Shown: piece by piece, positions 35,249 through 45,221 of the stretch
Numbering within the stretch: position 1 is the first letter of the stretch
How the letters are laid out: each line of letters begins with the position of its first letter
Assembly: GCF_030272615.1 (NCBI RefSeq)
Contig: NC_081415.1
Coordinates: 599,304,144-599,368,143 of the forward strand
Direction of reading: 5' to 3'
Length of the DNA: 64,000 bases
DNA from: Cryptomeria japonica
Lineage: Eukaryota > Streptophyta > Pinopsida > Cupressales > Cupressaceae
The notes under the pieces: generated by a model
What the model saw: the letters and a program-made list of their open reading frames with translations, nothing else
Databases searched by the model: none
What the model was told of the DNA's origin: nothing
Position numbers and translations under genes: made by a program

Positions 35249-37867
35249 GAGAGCATTTTTGCATACATGTATTGTATCATTTGTCTATTTTTGGACTGTA
35301 TCTTGGATGGCTCTTGGTAGCCGATTTTGTAGACTTCATTGTACTCTGATATATGAGTTGATATATATGAGGAGATCCCATATTGTGATGATTATGCATG
35401 TGATGATGTATGGATGTTTTATGCATGATGATGATTTATCACTTAGATGGATATGTGTACATGTATGCATTTGATGAGATGTTTCTTTTATGCATGTTTT
35501 TATGATGAGTTATGATGTGAGATACTGACATATGAATGCAGGTTTATATGTGTATGATATATGTTTTTATGATGAGTTATGATGTGAGATACTGACATAT
35601 GAATGCAGGATGATATGTTTTTATGATGAGTTATGTAATGCTTTATGTATGGAATGCTATGATGATATATGCTTATGGTTTGATGTATGAACAGGATTTT
35701 ATGATGTTTCTTATTTGTGATGCAATGATAAGATGATTTATGTGACGATGTTAATGTAATGGTTAGATGAATGATTTTATGTATGGATATGCATCTAGAT
35801 GTGTGTTTAGATGAATGTAATACGGATAAACAAAATGTTTTAAGTGCAAATGTTTATATGAGAAATGCAGATGGATAAACAAATGTAAAGTACCAGTGTT
35901 TATATGATGATATTAAAATGAATATAGATGAATAAACAAATGTAAAGTACAAGTGTTTATATGATAATGCCTAAATGAATGATTCTAAATGCGTTTTAAA
36001 TATGTTTGTAAGTGCAAATGATAATGGGATGATACGATAACTAATGAGAATAATAACTGCACCTTAATGTAATGATAATAAAGGCAAATGTGAATGAATC
36101 CTAAAATGAACATTATAAGATACTTAGTAATGAATGAATGCATCTTTTAATGATAAAGAAATGAATGCAACTGATAAATGATGAAAATTTTAATGAACTG
36201 ATAATGGATAATTTACACTGGATGAAATGCTTAGTAAATGATTTAAAACAACCAAAAACAATTTGATCTTATGAATAAATCTAATTATTTATGATTGATG
36301 CAATGATGAAAATGATTTTGTTAATGAAAACTAATCGCAATGCAAGATGCACCTAAATGAAATGATGATATGACCATGAGGAATGCAAGGTTTTTAAGAC
36401 TTTGCATGATGCATTGATGATGTATCAGAGTACTCGGTCGTGATTTGTATCCAAGACCAGCTTTATTGGTCATTTGTTTGCATGTAAAACATCTATATGA
36501 ATAAGTGAACAGATGGGTGATATGCAACGGAATGCAAGATATAAACAGATGAGGTGAAATGACGATCCATAGTGCTCTATTTTCATCATTGAGCTTTTAA
36601 AATGTTGGAAGAGAATACAAGCATCTTGACACAATGATTCAAGATGACCTGAGTATTTCTTTCATGGATTTTAATATAGCAAGTTAATACAAACGACTTG
36701 ATATAAGGGTCAAGTCGACCAGAGTATTGCTTGCGGAACAGACAAGGATTATCTCCTTTCGTGCATGACTTGGATCGTCCTCCTTGATCTTAGGCTGATC
36801 AGATCCTGAGACAAGTTCATACCGTACTTAAGAAAATAAAACCTTTATCCAATTTGGAGGAAGAGGAACCAAAGAATGAGCATTGTACCTGCAACCAAAC
36901 AGTATATATACATAAAGAATAAAGAATAAGGATCCTTGGTAATGGTTCATGTCCATATGGTCGAGATATACGCTGTAGTCAGCAAGCCGTAGTGATTTAT
37001 GACTGCATTTTTGTCTATGATCACATAGCTTAGTGAACTTCCCACGTAGACACCATTAGTACATGCCCCACAACTTCATCGGAAATAATGCGCAAACGAT
37101 ACAAAACAATGCTGAAAAGATCCCGATACAGATAAACAAATGAATTACTCACGAATCAACCAAGCATTTGATAGCTTAACATAATTTTCTTGTCAAAGAA
37201 AACGTCATCTTGTCTTTGTTGTGGTAAGGAAGGATGCATCCTTGTTTTAAAGACAGGTTTGGATTGTTAATGTCGATTGTGTGGTTTGATTGGTAAATGG
37301 TCAGTGTGTGAGTAGTTGTCAATGTTTATTTTGTATCTGATCAGATAAATATGTACAAGGTGTTGCCATGTTTTTGTGTGATTTTTGATGGGTTTTCCGA
37401 TGTTTTTTGGATTTTGTGAAACAATTTTGAATGTTTTTGGTATTTTAAGAGTCATTTTTGAATGTTTTTGATTTTGCGAGACATTTTTGAATGTTTTTGA
37501 ATTTTCTGATGATCGCTTGAATGAAGAGCGTAATGATATATAAGACAATGTAGAATCCACTTCCATCACTAGGGTAAGGGTATTGCCCCCAGTTTTTAGA
37601 CCTGACTATGAAAAGGTGGGATGCTAGATGCATGGAGTACTTTCTTAATTGCAGATCAAATAACAAGCCATGGTTGGGATGGATGGATGTATGTGTGCAT
37701 GAATGTGATCGCAACGAGCCTGAAAGATACTGGAGCCATTGCCTTTACGAGTGGCGCCTGTTTGCTAGGTTTTCACCATCGCACTTACCCAAGGTGCCAC
37801 CGGAGCGGTTGTTCACCGTTTGGATGCATGATTTTTCTTTACTTTTTTGAATGTTTTTGTATTTTCT
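35249..37867. other. 3' noncoding region of the inner element
   Basis: AT-rich with many ATGATG words. No domain-bearing ORF. T-rich repeats of TTTTTGAATGTTTTTG occur at about 37370-37510 and 37845-37905. The segment 37750-37800 (CCTGTTTGCTAGGTTTTCACC) has a counterpart in the outer element near 52822-52845, so this part belongs to the ancestral element, whereas the PMD part has none there. Confidence 0.5.
35497..35640. repeat. Tandem repeat, about 67- and 54-bp spacing
   Basis: TTTTTATGATGAGTTATG begins at 35497, 35564 and 35618. Between the first two lies GTGAGATACTGACATATGAATGCAGG, repeated in both. A weaker pair (GATAAACAAATGTAAAGTAC) lies at about 35873-35955. Confidence 0.85.
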
Positions 37868-39091
37868 TTAGGACATTTTTCTGAATGTTTTTGGTATTTT
37901 TTGATATGCAGGGGAGCCTGATGCCTTGTACACCTTAGGTATAAAACCGTTTGAGGTGCATGCTATTGATTGGATCTGCGAGCGGTTCTCCGTCTGATGT
38001 AGCCAACTGATATGCACCGGACCCGAATACAGTAGTGACAACATATGGGCCCAACCATTTGATTCAAACTTGCCTTGATGTTCTCTGTTTGGTTGGTTGC
38101 GAGGATTCTCTCGTAGAACAAGATCACCTACCTCAAATGTACGAGATCTAACTCGGTGATTGTAGCTTCTACTCATGCGCTGTTGATAGGCTTTGAGGTG
38201 ATTGTATGCCGCTTGTTGCTTCTCATCAAGTAACTCTAAGTCCTGAAGACGTGAGACTCTGTATGCTTCATCATCGATGAGATTATGCAAGGAAACTCAT
38301 AATGATGGTATCTCAACCTCAATAGGTAAGATAGCTTCTGCACCATAGACCAATGAATAAGGAGTCGCACCTGTAGGGGTTCGAATGCTAGTTCGATATG
38401 CCCATAATGCTGGATTCAATTGAACATGCCAATCACGGCCGGCATCATTGACTGTCTTCTTTAGGATCCTCAATATGTTTTTATTGGATGCTTCGGCCTG
38501 ACCATTGCCTTGTGGGTAATAGGGAGTGGAAAAGCGGTGTTGGATATGAAATTTCTCACAAAGTTCACGGACATCCTGATTTTTGAAAGGAAGACCGTTA
38601 TCTGTGACGATGGACATGGGTACACCATACCGGCAGATGATATAGTTGAGGATGAATGAGGCGATCTGCTTGCCGGTGACTTGGGTAAGTGGAACAGCTT
38701 CGATCCACTTGGTGAAATATTCGGTGGCGGTAATAATGAACTTATGGCCGTTGGATGAAGATGGATGGATTTTACCCACAAGGTCGAGGCCCCATTGACA
38801 AAAAGGCCATGGTGTTGTGATTGGTTGCAGTTCCTGAGCTGGTGCATGTATCAGGTCGCCATGAACTTGACATTTCTTGCATTTCCTGACAAAGTAGTAG
38901 GAGTCCTTTTCCATAGATGGCCAACAGTATCCAGCTCGCATGAGTTTCTTGGCTAGTGACGGACCACTTGAGTGAGTCCCACAAATTCCTTCATGTACCT
39001 CTTCCAAAGCCTTTGTTATCTCACCTTGTTCTAGACATCGAAGGAGAGTACCATCAAGACCGCGTCGGTATAGGGTTTCGGCAATAATGGT
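37868..39091 (-). pseudogene. Integrase of the inner element (broken)
   Basis: The frame continues from the RNase H region after a TGA (39092-39094). It shows the HHCC zinc-binding part (HEGICGTHSSG ... CKKCQVHGD). The core has WGLDLVGKIHPSSSNGHKF (first Asp), TDNGLPFKN (second Asp) and YYPQGNGQAEASNK (Glu). A TGA (38294-38296) breaks it after VEIPSL. The next frame segment (SRLQDLELLDEKQQ, FEVGDLVLRENPRN) is the integrase C-terminal region, ending in a frameshift near 38060, where the outer element still reads its expected end. No chromodomain is visible, as expected for Tat. Both TGA codons could be CGA to TGA changes at methylated sites. Confidence 0.92.
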
Positions 39092-41113
39092 ATATCAAGC
39101 AGTTTGGCGAATGAAGGTTTTACGTTGGTTATTTGATTGGTTGGGAGGAAGGGTGTGATCGCGGAGATAGGTGTAGAACTCACCATACCATGGGGATTCT
39201 GAACCGACAAGGCGACATATCATCTCGGATTCGGGGATATCATAAGCGGGGATCCAAAGCTGTTCGACCAAGAACTCGTAGCATGTTGAATTCTGTGGAA
39301 GATCTAAGAGAGATGCGATAGTAGCCATAGCGTCAGCAGCTCGATTCTGATCTCTTGGTATCTGCTCAAAAGTGATAGTAGTAAATGATGTCTTTAGAGT
39401 GTCCACCATTTGCTTGTATGGCATGAGTTTATCATCTTTGGTCTGATACTCATCTGTTGCTTGTCGAATGACCAGTTGCGAATCGCCATATACTTGTAGT
39501 TCTTTTAGTTTCCATTGTATGGCTAGCCTGAGTCCTGTGATCAAAGCCTCATACTCTGCTATGTTGTTTGTGCATGGAAATGTGAGCCTGTAAGACTTCG
39601 GGATGCTATCACCTTGAGGTGTGATAAACAGAATGCCTGCCCCCGAGCCATGCCTAGTGTATGAACCATCAAAATATAGTTTCCATGGTTGTGCTGTTGT
39701 AATCATGAATATCTCTTCATCTGGAAAATTGGAAATGAGAGGATGATCGCCTATGAGTGGTGCATCGGCCAACTGATCTGCAATAACTTGACCTTTGATA
39801 GCTTTACGGTCCACATACTCAATATCAAATTCACTTAGAATCATCACCCATTTGGCCAAACGACCTGTCAATGCTGCTTTGCTGAGTAAGTACTTGAGTG
39901 GATCAATCTTTGCGATGAGTTGTACCTTGTGTGTCAATAGATAGTGCCGCAGTTTAGTGGCTGCTAAGATTACTGCTAGGCAAGCTCGCTCAATAGGTGT
40001 GTAATTGAGTTCATAGCCAACCAGTGTGCGAGAGATGTAGTAAACAGCACACTCTTTGCCTTCTGCATTATGTTGTGCCAGTAGCACACCCAGTGCTGTA
40101 CTTGTTGCTGAGATATAAAGTAACAACGGTCTACTTGGATCTGGTGGCATCAACAAGGGTGGATTCATGAGATAGTCTTTAAGCGCCTGAAATGCTTGCT
40201 GGCATCTGTCATCCCACTGAAAGCGGATGTTCTTGTGTAGCAGGTGTGTGAATGGGTGACACTTATCAGCCAATTGTGCAATGAATCTGCGGATAGATTG
40301 AAGCCGTCCTTGTAGTGTTCTTAGCTGACTGATATTCTTTGGAGGTGGCATGTCCATGATTGCCTTAACCTTTGCTGGATCGACCTCAATGCCTTTGCTT
40401 GAGACAATGTATCCTAGAAGCTTCCCGGAGGTCACTCCGAAGACACATTTCTTTGGGTTGAGTCGAACATGATATTGTTCCAGTCTATCAAAGATTTGAT
40501 CTAAGATGTGGAGATGTCCTTCTCTAGTAAGTGATTTTGCTAGTAAGTCATCCACATAGTCTTCCATCATGGTATGCATCATGTCATGGAAGATGGTGGT
40601 CATTGCTCTTTGATAGGTTGCTCCTGCATTCTTTAGACCAAAAGGCATTACATTCCAGCAGTATGTGCCCCATGGACATGTGAAGGCTGTCTTATGTTGG
40701 TCCTCTGGTGCGATCTTTATTTGATTGTATCTCGAAAAGCCATCCATGAGTGAAAGCATGGCATGTCCTGCTGTCAAATCTACTATGATGTCGATATTTG
40801 GTAGAGGGAAGTCATCCTTAGGACATGCCTTATTTAGATCTCTGAAGTCTGTACAAATGCGGATGCCCCCTTTTGGTTTGCCAACTGGTACAATGTTGGA
40901 GATCCATTCTGCATAATCAATTGGCCTAATGAAACCAACATCTAGGAGTTTCTTGAGTTCTGTTTTGACTAGCACTACAATCTGAGGATGCATCTTACGA
41001 AGCTTCTGCTTGACAGGTTTGGCTCCTTCTGCTACGGTGAGGTGAGGCATGACTAAATCAGGATCAAGCCCAGGCATGTCTGCATATGACCATGCAAAGT
41101 TGATCTGACGCTT
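39092..41113 (-). CDS. Reverse transcriptase, RNase H and second RNase H of the inner element
   Basis: Open from just after the TAG at 41114 to the TGA at 39092. RT: RICTDFRDLNKACPKDDFPLP, LSLMDGFSRYNQI, MPFGLKNAGATYQR, and the catalytic YVDDL at 40544-40558. RNase H follows (LLYISATSTALGVLLAQ, YTPIERACLAVI). Then comes the extra archaeal-type RNase H (YFDGSYTRHGSGAGI near 39661-39685, NNIAEYEALITGL, VYGDSQLVIRQ, NRAADAMATIASL). Two RNase H domains in this order define the Tat lineage (Ogre, Retand and relatives). This section has no internal stop, although its neighbours do, and the enzyme motifs look intact. Confidence 0.95.
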
Positions 41114-42568
41114 CTAGAAGAACTCTATGAATTTAGGTTGTTCCTCTGGAGTGAGAAGAGATGCCAGATGTATGATATGAGGGTTTTCAGGAGTCCCCAC
41201 ATTGTATTCTTTGGTTTCCTCGATAAGAATCGTGGATCTTTCCTGTTGTGTACTAGCAGGGAGAATGTCAAACCCTTCATCCTCAGGCGCCTCAGAGAGG
41301 TTTTCACCGTTGGATACGCTCTTTCTTTTTACTTTTGTCGGATCAAACAGCGCCACAGTGTGGTTTTCACTGGAAGATCCATGTTTTATTGTTATATTTT
41401 TGCAGCTGAAGGGTTTGGCATCCGCCCCGAAGTATGCTGCGCTATTAAGTTCAATGGTGAATCCAGCTTTGTGATCCCCGCTTGGTAGATTATCCCTTAA
41501 TTCCAAAAAGTCAATGATAGCCTCATCGTTTTGGAAGAGGTCAAGACATGGGGGATTTGGTTGGTTCCATTCGATGAGTTCAGGGTGGATAATGGGCATT
41601 ACGTCATCGATTCGGTTAAGTGCGGGAGATGTATCAGTGAGGGTTAAGACAGTGTGGTGAAGGTCGTTGATGGTACTCTCCCTGTCAGAATCAGGCGTAG
41701 GATGAGACATAGGGTCTGTGGAAGATGTTTCCAGCTCAGGTACCCAAGTGGTCTTTATCTGTGCCTCTCCGTAAACAGGGATGTCTTTGCGTGGTGGAGG
41801 TGGTGATGTGTCTTCCTCATCTGAAGTATTAAGTTGCACTGAATCGAATTCCCACTCATGTGAGTCGGTCTCTGAATCACTCTCCAGCATTCGATTGCAA
41901 TACCATACTGGGATGTCTTTGGAGTTAAACACGGCAGGCGTGATTGGTTTATGTACTTTTGTGGTGATCGGTGCTGCATGAACCGTGATGGGATTTAAAG
42001 GATTTGTCACTGGAAGTATCGGCAGTGTTGATTTAGTGACTTTTGTTGGAATGGCTGGTGCCATAGATGCTGTTGCGGGTTCCCATACAGTTGTTGCTAC
42101 AAATGGTGTTGCTGATGGGATTACTGGTTCGTTTGGTGGGATGATTGGTATTGTAGATGGTTGTGGTGGGGTTGTGAGCCTCGATGGGGCAGTGGGGATA
42201 ATGTTTGATGGTGCTTTGATTATGAAAGGTGTCCTCTTTGCAGTAGGTGGGCAAAATGGTTTGCTGGGTTTTCCTTTGAATCTGAGTTTAGGAAGGATCT
42301 CTTTTTCAAAGCCAAGGCCTGTATTACCTTTGGGCTTGAATTCTAGTAGCAGAGGTTCGTGTCGTCCTTGTTTGCAGTATCCCAAAGCACTCTGACCATC
42401 ATATCCCATTCTTTGCATAATGAGGAGGCCTTTGCCATACTGTTCTGTAGGAAGTGTAACTCGCGGTTGATCAGTGGTGATGGGATCTTTATAGATCCAT
42501 TCCGCTAGGTCCTCATCTTGTGTTTCTTCCTCTTGACTCTTTCCAAGGATGAAAGGCGTCAAAGGCAC
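41114..42568 (-). CDS. G-patch-containing linker between protease and RT, inner element
   Basis: 484 codons. The start overlaps the protease frame by 56 bp in another frame, so a frameshift lies between 42568 and 42513. Residues about 40-85 (YGKGLLIMQRMGYDGQSALGYCKQGRHEP, then GNTGLGFEKE) resemble a G-patch, an RNA-binding motif also found next to the protease in some retroelements. The outer element has a better preserved one (KMGYKGHGLGPKEKGRKTPI). The middle is Pro/Thr-rich and likely unstructured. It ends at an in-frame TAG (41114-41116) just before RT, where the outer element reads through without a stop. Role in the polyprotein is unknown. Confidence 0.7.
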   Translation of the reverse strand: MPLTPFILGKSQEEETQDEDLAEWIYKDPITTDQPRVTLPTEQYGKGLLIMQRMGYDGQSALGYCKQGRHEPLLLEFKPKGNTGLGFEKEILPKLRFKGKPSKPFCPPTAKRTPFIIKAPSNIIPTAPSRLTTPPQPSTIPIIPPNEPVIPSATPFVATTVWEPATASMAPAIPTKVTKSTLPILPVTNPLNPITVHAAPITTKVHKPITPAVFNSKDIPVWYCNRMLESDSETDSHEWEFDSVQLNTSDEEDTSPPPPRKDIPVYGEAQIKTTWVPELETSSTDPMSHPTPDSDRESTINDLHHTVLTLTDTSPALNRIDDVMPIIHPELIEWNQPNPPCLDLFQNDEAIIDFLELRDNLPSGDHKAGFTIELNSAAYFGADAKPFSCKNITIKHGSSSENHTVALFDPTKVKRKSVSNGENLSEAPEDEGFDILPASTQQERSTILIEETKEYNVGTPENPHIIHLASLLTPEEQPKFIEFF

Positions 42569-43616
42569 ATGCAGGCGTGATTAGTGGTTGTTGGAGTAAC
42601 TGTTGTGGTTTACCATGTGTTCTAGGAGAAGTGGGCATTTGTCCCACACAAAAGAGCTGACTCAAGTTATATTCCCCGAGACCTTCCTCTGCAACTTTCA
42701 TCTTAAGCTTTTCTTGCTTGGGTATAGGGGTGTTCGAACTGGCAAGAGAGGTGGGACTTACATATGATGTGGAGGAAATTGCTTCCCTATTATTAGGAAC
42801 AGTAATCTCTGGTTGATGGCTGATATTATGGCAAAACGCAAAGGGATTTGCATCGCCCAGGATTGTGATCTCTGCACCATTATGTGGGAACTTGATACAT
42901 TGATGGTAGGTAGATGGAACAGCTTGCATGGCATGTATCCAAGGTCTCCCTAATAATAGATTATATGGCAGAGGAAGGTCCAGAACCTGACAGATGATGT
43001 GCTTTACCACAGGGCCCACTCGGATTGGTAGTACCACAGCTCCTTTGGATGAACGCTCTGCATCATCATAGGCCTTGATGGTGATCTTCTTGCGAGGATC
43101 CACTAATTCTATTGCATATCCCAGTGCTTTGACCAACTGTAGTGTACAAATGTTTAGGCCGGCTCCATTATCTATCAAGACTCGCTTGATCCGATGCTGG
43201 TTGATAAATCCTTCGATGTGGAGTGAGGCGTTATGCGGTTGTTGGAAGGAAGAGTTGTCACTTTCAGAAAAAGTGAAACAAGGTGATGACTTTAGATTTC
43301 CAACCATGGCTTGAAACTGGTCCGTATTAAGGTTTGCAGGGACTGACGCTTCTTGGAGTGCTTGATCCAAGATTGTTTTATGAGAGGGTGACAGACGCAA
43401 AAGCTCCAAAATGGATATAAGCGCAGGGGTTTTGTCTAATTGTTCCACAAGATTGTATTGCTTTGGATTGGAGGTGGTGCCTTGTGGAGCTGCCTTTATG
43501 GTGACCTTGCCACGACGTGTAACAATATTGCAATTTGAGGTGGGATTTTTGAAGGTGATAGTTGCAATTTGTTCACTGGCATCATACAGGTGATTTACAG
43601 TGTAGTTATACGCAGC
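42513..43616 (-). CDS. Retropepsin region of the inner element
   Basis: The frame continues directly from gag across a TAG (43617-43619). Its aspartic protease core reads RVLIDNGAGLNICT, the D-T/S/N-G active-site block, followed by PLPYNLLLGRPWIHAMQAVPSTYHQ, the second conserved half (ILGRPWL-type). Upstream of it is a conserved leader (VEQLDKTPALISILELLRLSP) that also occurs in the outer element (LDQLGKTPAQISILELLKTSP). It processes the gag-pol polyprotein. Gag and protease in one frame separated by a stop is a known Tat arrangement, so this TAG may be native, but the outer element shows no stop here. Confidence 0.9.
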   Translation of the reverse strand, partial: AAYNYTVNHLYDASEQIATITFKNPTSNCNIVTRRGKVTIKAAPQGTTSNPKQYNLVEQLDKTPALISILELLRLSPSHKTILDQALQEASVPANLNTDQFQAMVGNLKSSPCFTFSESDNSSFQQPHNASLHIEGFINQHRIKRVLIDNGAGLNICTLQLVKALGYAIELVDPRKKITIKAYDDAERSSKGAVVLPIRVGPVVKHIICQVLDLPLPYNLLLGRPWIHAMQAVPSTYHQCIKFPHNGAEITILGDANPFAFCHNISHQPEITVPNNREAISSTSYVSPTSLASSNTPIPKQEKLKMKVAEEGLGEYNLSQLFCVGQMPTSPRTHGKPQQLLQQPLITPACAFDAFHPWKESRGRNTR

Positions 43617-45221
43617 CTACGTATAATCAGTGGTATCAGGACCTCGTCTGGAAGTGGAAGGACCCCTTTGATCTTGCGATGGAAGTGGATTCTTGAACAT
43701 CTGATGATCATTATTGGTTGTTTTTGGATCATGTCCTTCAATCTCAATTTCTCCTCGATCAATAAGATCTTGAATGAGATCTTTCAATCGGTGACAATTA
43801 CTTGTCTTGTGTCCTCTTCCTTGATGGAACTCACAGTGTTCAGTATCTCTCCACCATGCTGGTTTGACTTGAGGCTCATAATTTGATAACTTAGGTAGAG
43901 TGATCAAATTCTGAGAAATGAGTTGTCGCATCACTGTTTCAATGGGTTCCCCTAAGGGAGTGTATGTGCATTTTTGTTTTTGTGGACGAGGTCTTGGTTC
44001 ATCATGAGATGTGATGCGACCTTGATTAAGAGGAACATTTGTGTTATTTTGAGGTGGAGGATTTTGTCCTGCAAATCGAACCACAGGTTGTGCATTTTGG
44101 ATAGTTCGAGCATCCACAACTCCATCATTGACGATATTTTTATTCTTGTTCCAGAAGTTCGGTTTATCGCTATTGAAGCGAGGGCGAGGACCATCTTTGG
44201 TTTCATTAAAGATTTTGATGAGTCCTTTTTTGATGAGTGCCCTTTCACATTTTATACCCTTGGTGATCATATCGTTAAAAGAATCTGTATCTTTGACATC
44301 CAAGTGAAATTCCATTTCTTCGTTTAAGTTGGAAATGAAAATTTCCACTAGTTCTCGTTCAGGTAACTGAAGAGAACGTCTGCTAGACATTTGGCGCCAT
44401 CGTTGCAGGAATACTGAGAATAATTCACCTGGTTTTTGTTTGGTGTTGCATAGATCAGCCATGGTGATGTCGCGTTCAATATTATAAGAGTAATGAGATA
44501 GGAACTTCTGGATGAGTTCCTCAAATGTTCTTATGCCACCTGGTAGTCGGGAAAACCATGATGTGGTTGTTCCTCCCAAGCTTTGGGGAAAAAGGCGCAT
44601 TAAGTATGTGTCTTCATATGCAACTTCGAGACAGGCGAAATGAAGTTCTCGGACATGATCGCAGGGATCTCCCTTTCCTCTATATTTTTCGAATTTTGGT
44701 GTTTCGAATCCGCGTGGAAAGGGTGGCATATAAAGATTCCTATCAAACGGATAGGGACAGATGTCGTTAAGTGAGAATTGATTGGTCTTAACACCACTAT
44801 GAAGTTGTTGGGCGAGATTCTCAACTTGTTGCCGCAACATCTCTATTTCATTAGGAGGAGGAGGTGGTGGGTTACCTCGAGGGATGTTATATCTGATGGG
44901 ATCTCTACGCCTTTCCTCCTCATGGCGACTTTGTCTTTCTAATGGTTGTCTTAATTGGGCAAGATCAAAGTCTGAGGGGAGTTTGGCTCCTTCTTGAGCG
45001 ACTTTTAAGAAGTGAGCATCTGCGTTGCTCCTTAGTATTTCATCAAATAATCTGTTAAAATGAGGATTATGCTGAACCCTTTCGATTGTTGAAGGAGTGG
45101 GTGTACCTGGGTTTTCATCATTCCCATTTCCTCCAAGTGCTTCTTGAAATTCATTGAGGTTGTCCTCTTCTTCCTCAATTTCTATTTCTCGTTGCCTTGA
45201 TCGTGATCGGGTTTGAGCCAT
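43617..45221 (-). CDS. gag of the inner element
   Basis: 534 codons, start ATG at 45221 with a basic/acidic opening (MAQTRSRSRQREIEIEEEED). The capsid-like core has PPFPRGFETPKFEKYRGKG, HVRELHFACLEV, LGGTTTSWFSRLPGG, the FEELIQKFLSHY block and LCNTKQKPGELFSVFLQRWR. These are typical of the plant retrotransposon gag family. A zinc knuckle CEFHQGRGHKTSNC lies at about residues 463-476, with one Cys replaced by the Phe-His form usual in Tat. It is uninterrupted, so this copy could still supply Gag. The gag start is 2.7 kb from the primer site, a long leader. Confidence 0.95.
   Translation of the reverse strand: MAQTRSRSRQREIEIEEEEDNLNEFQEALGGNGNDENPGTPTPSTIERVQHNPHFNRLFDEILRSNADAHFLKVAQEGAKLPSDFDLAQLRQPLERQSRHEEERRRDPIRYNIPRGNPPPPPPNEIEMLRQQVENLAQQLHSGVKTNQFSLNDICPYPFDRNLYMPPFPRGFETPKFEKYRGKGDPCDHVRELHFACLEVAYEDTYLMRLFPQSLGGTTTSWFSRLPGGIRTFEELIQKFLSHYSYNIERDITMADLCNTKQKPGELFSVFLQRWRQMSSRRSLQLPERELVEIFISNLNEEMEFHLDVKDTDSFNDMITKGIKCERALIKKGLIKIFNETKDGPRPRFNSDKPNFWNKNKNIVNDGVVDARTIQNAQPVVRFAGQNPPPQNNTNVPLNQGRITSHDEPRPRPQKQKCTYTPLGEPIETVMRQLISQNLITLPKLSNYEPQVKPAWWRDTEHCEFHQGRGHKTSNCHRLKDLIQDLIDRGEIEIEGHDPKTTNNDHQMFKNPLPSQDQRGPSTSRRGPDTTDYT

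Noticed and set aside
41138-42395. Plus-strand ORFs opposite the linker region
   Set aside because: Shadows of the minus-strand frame, which has matching homologous sequence in the second element.
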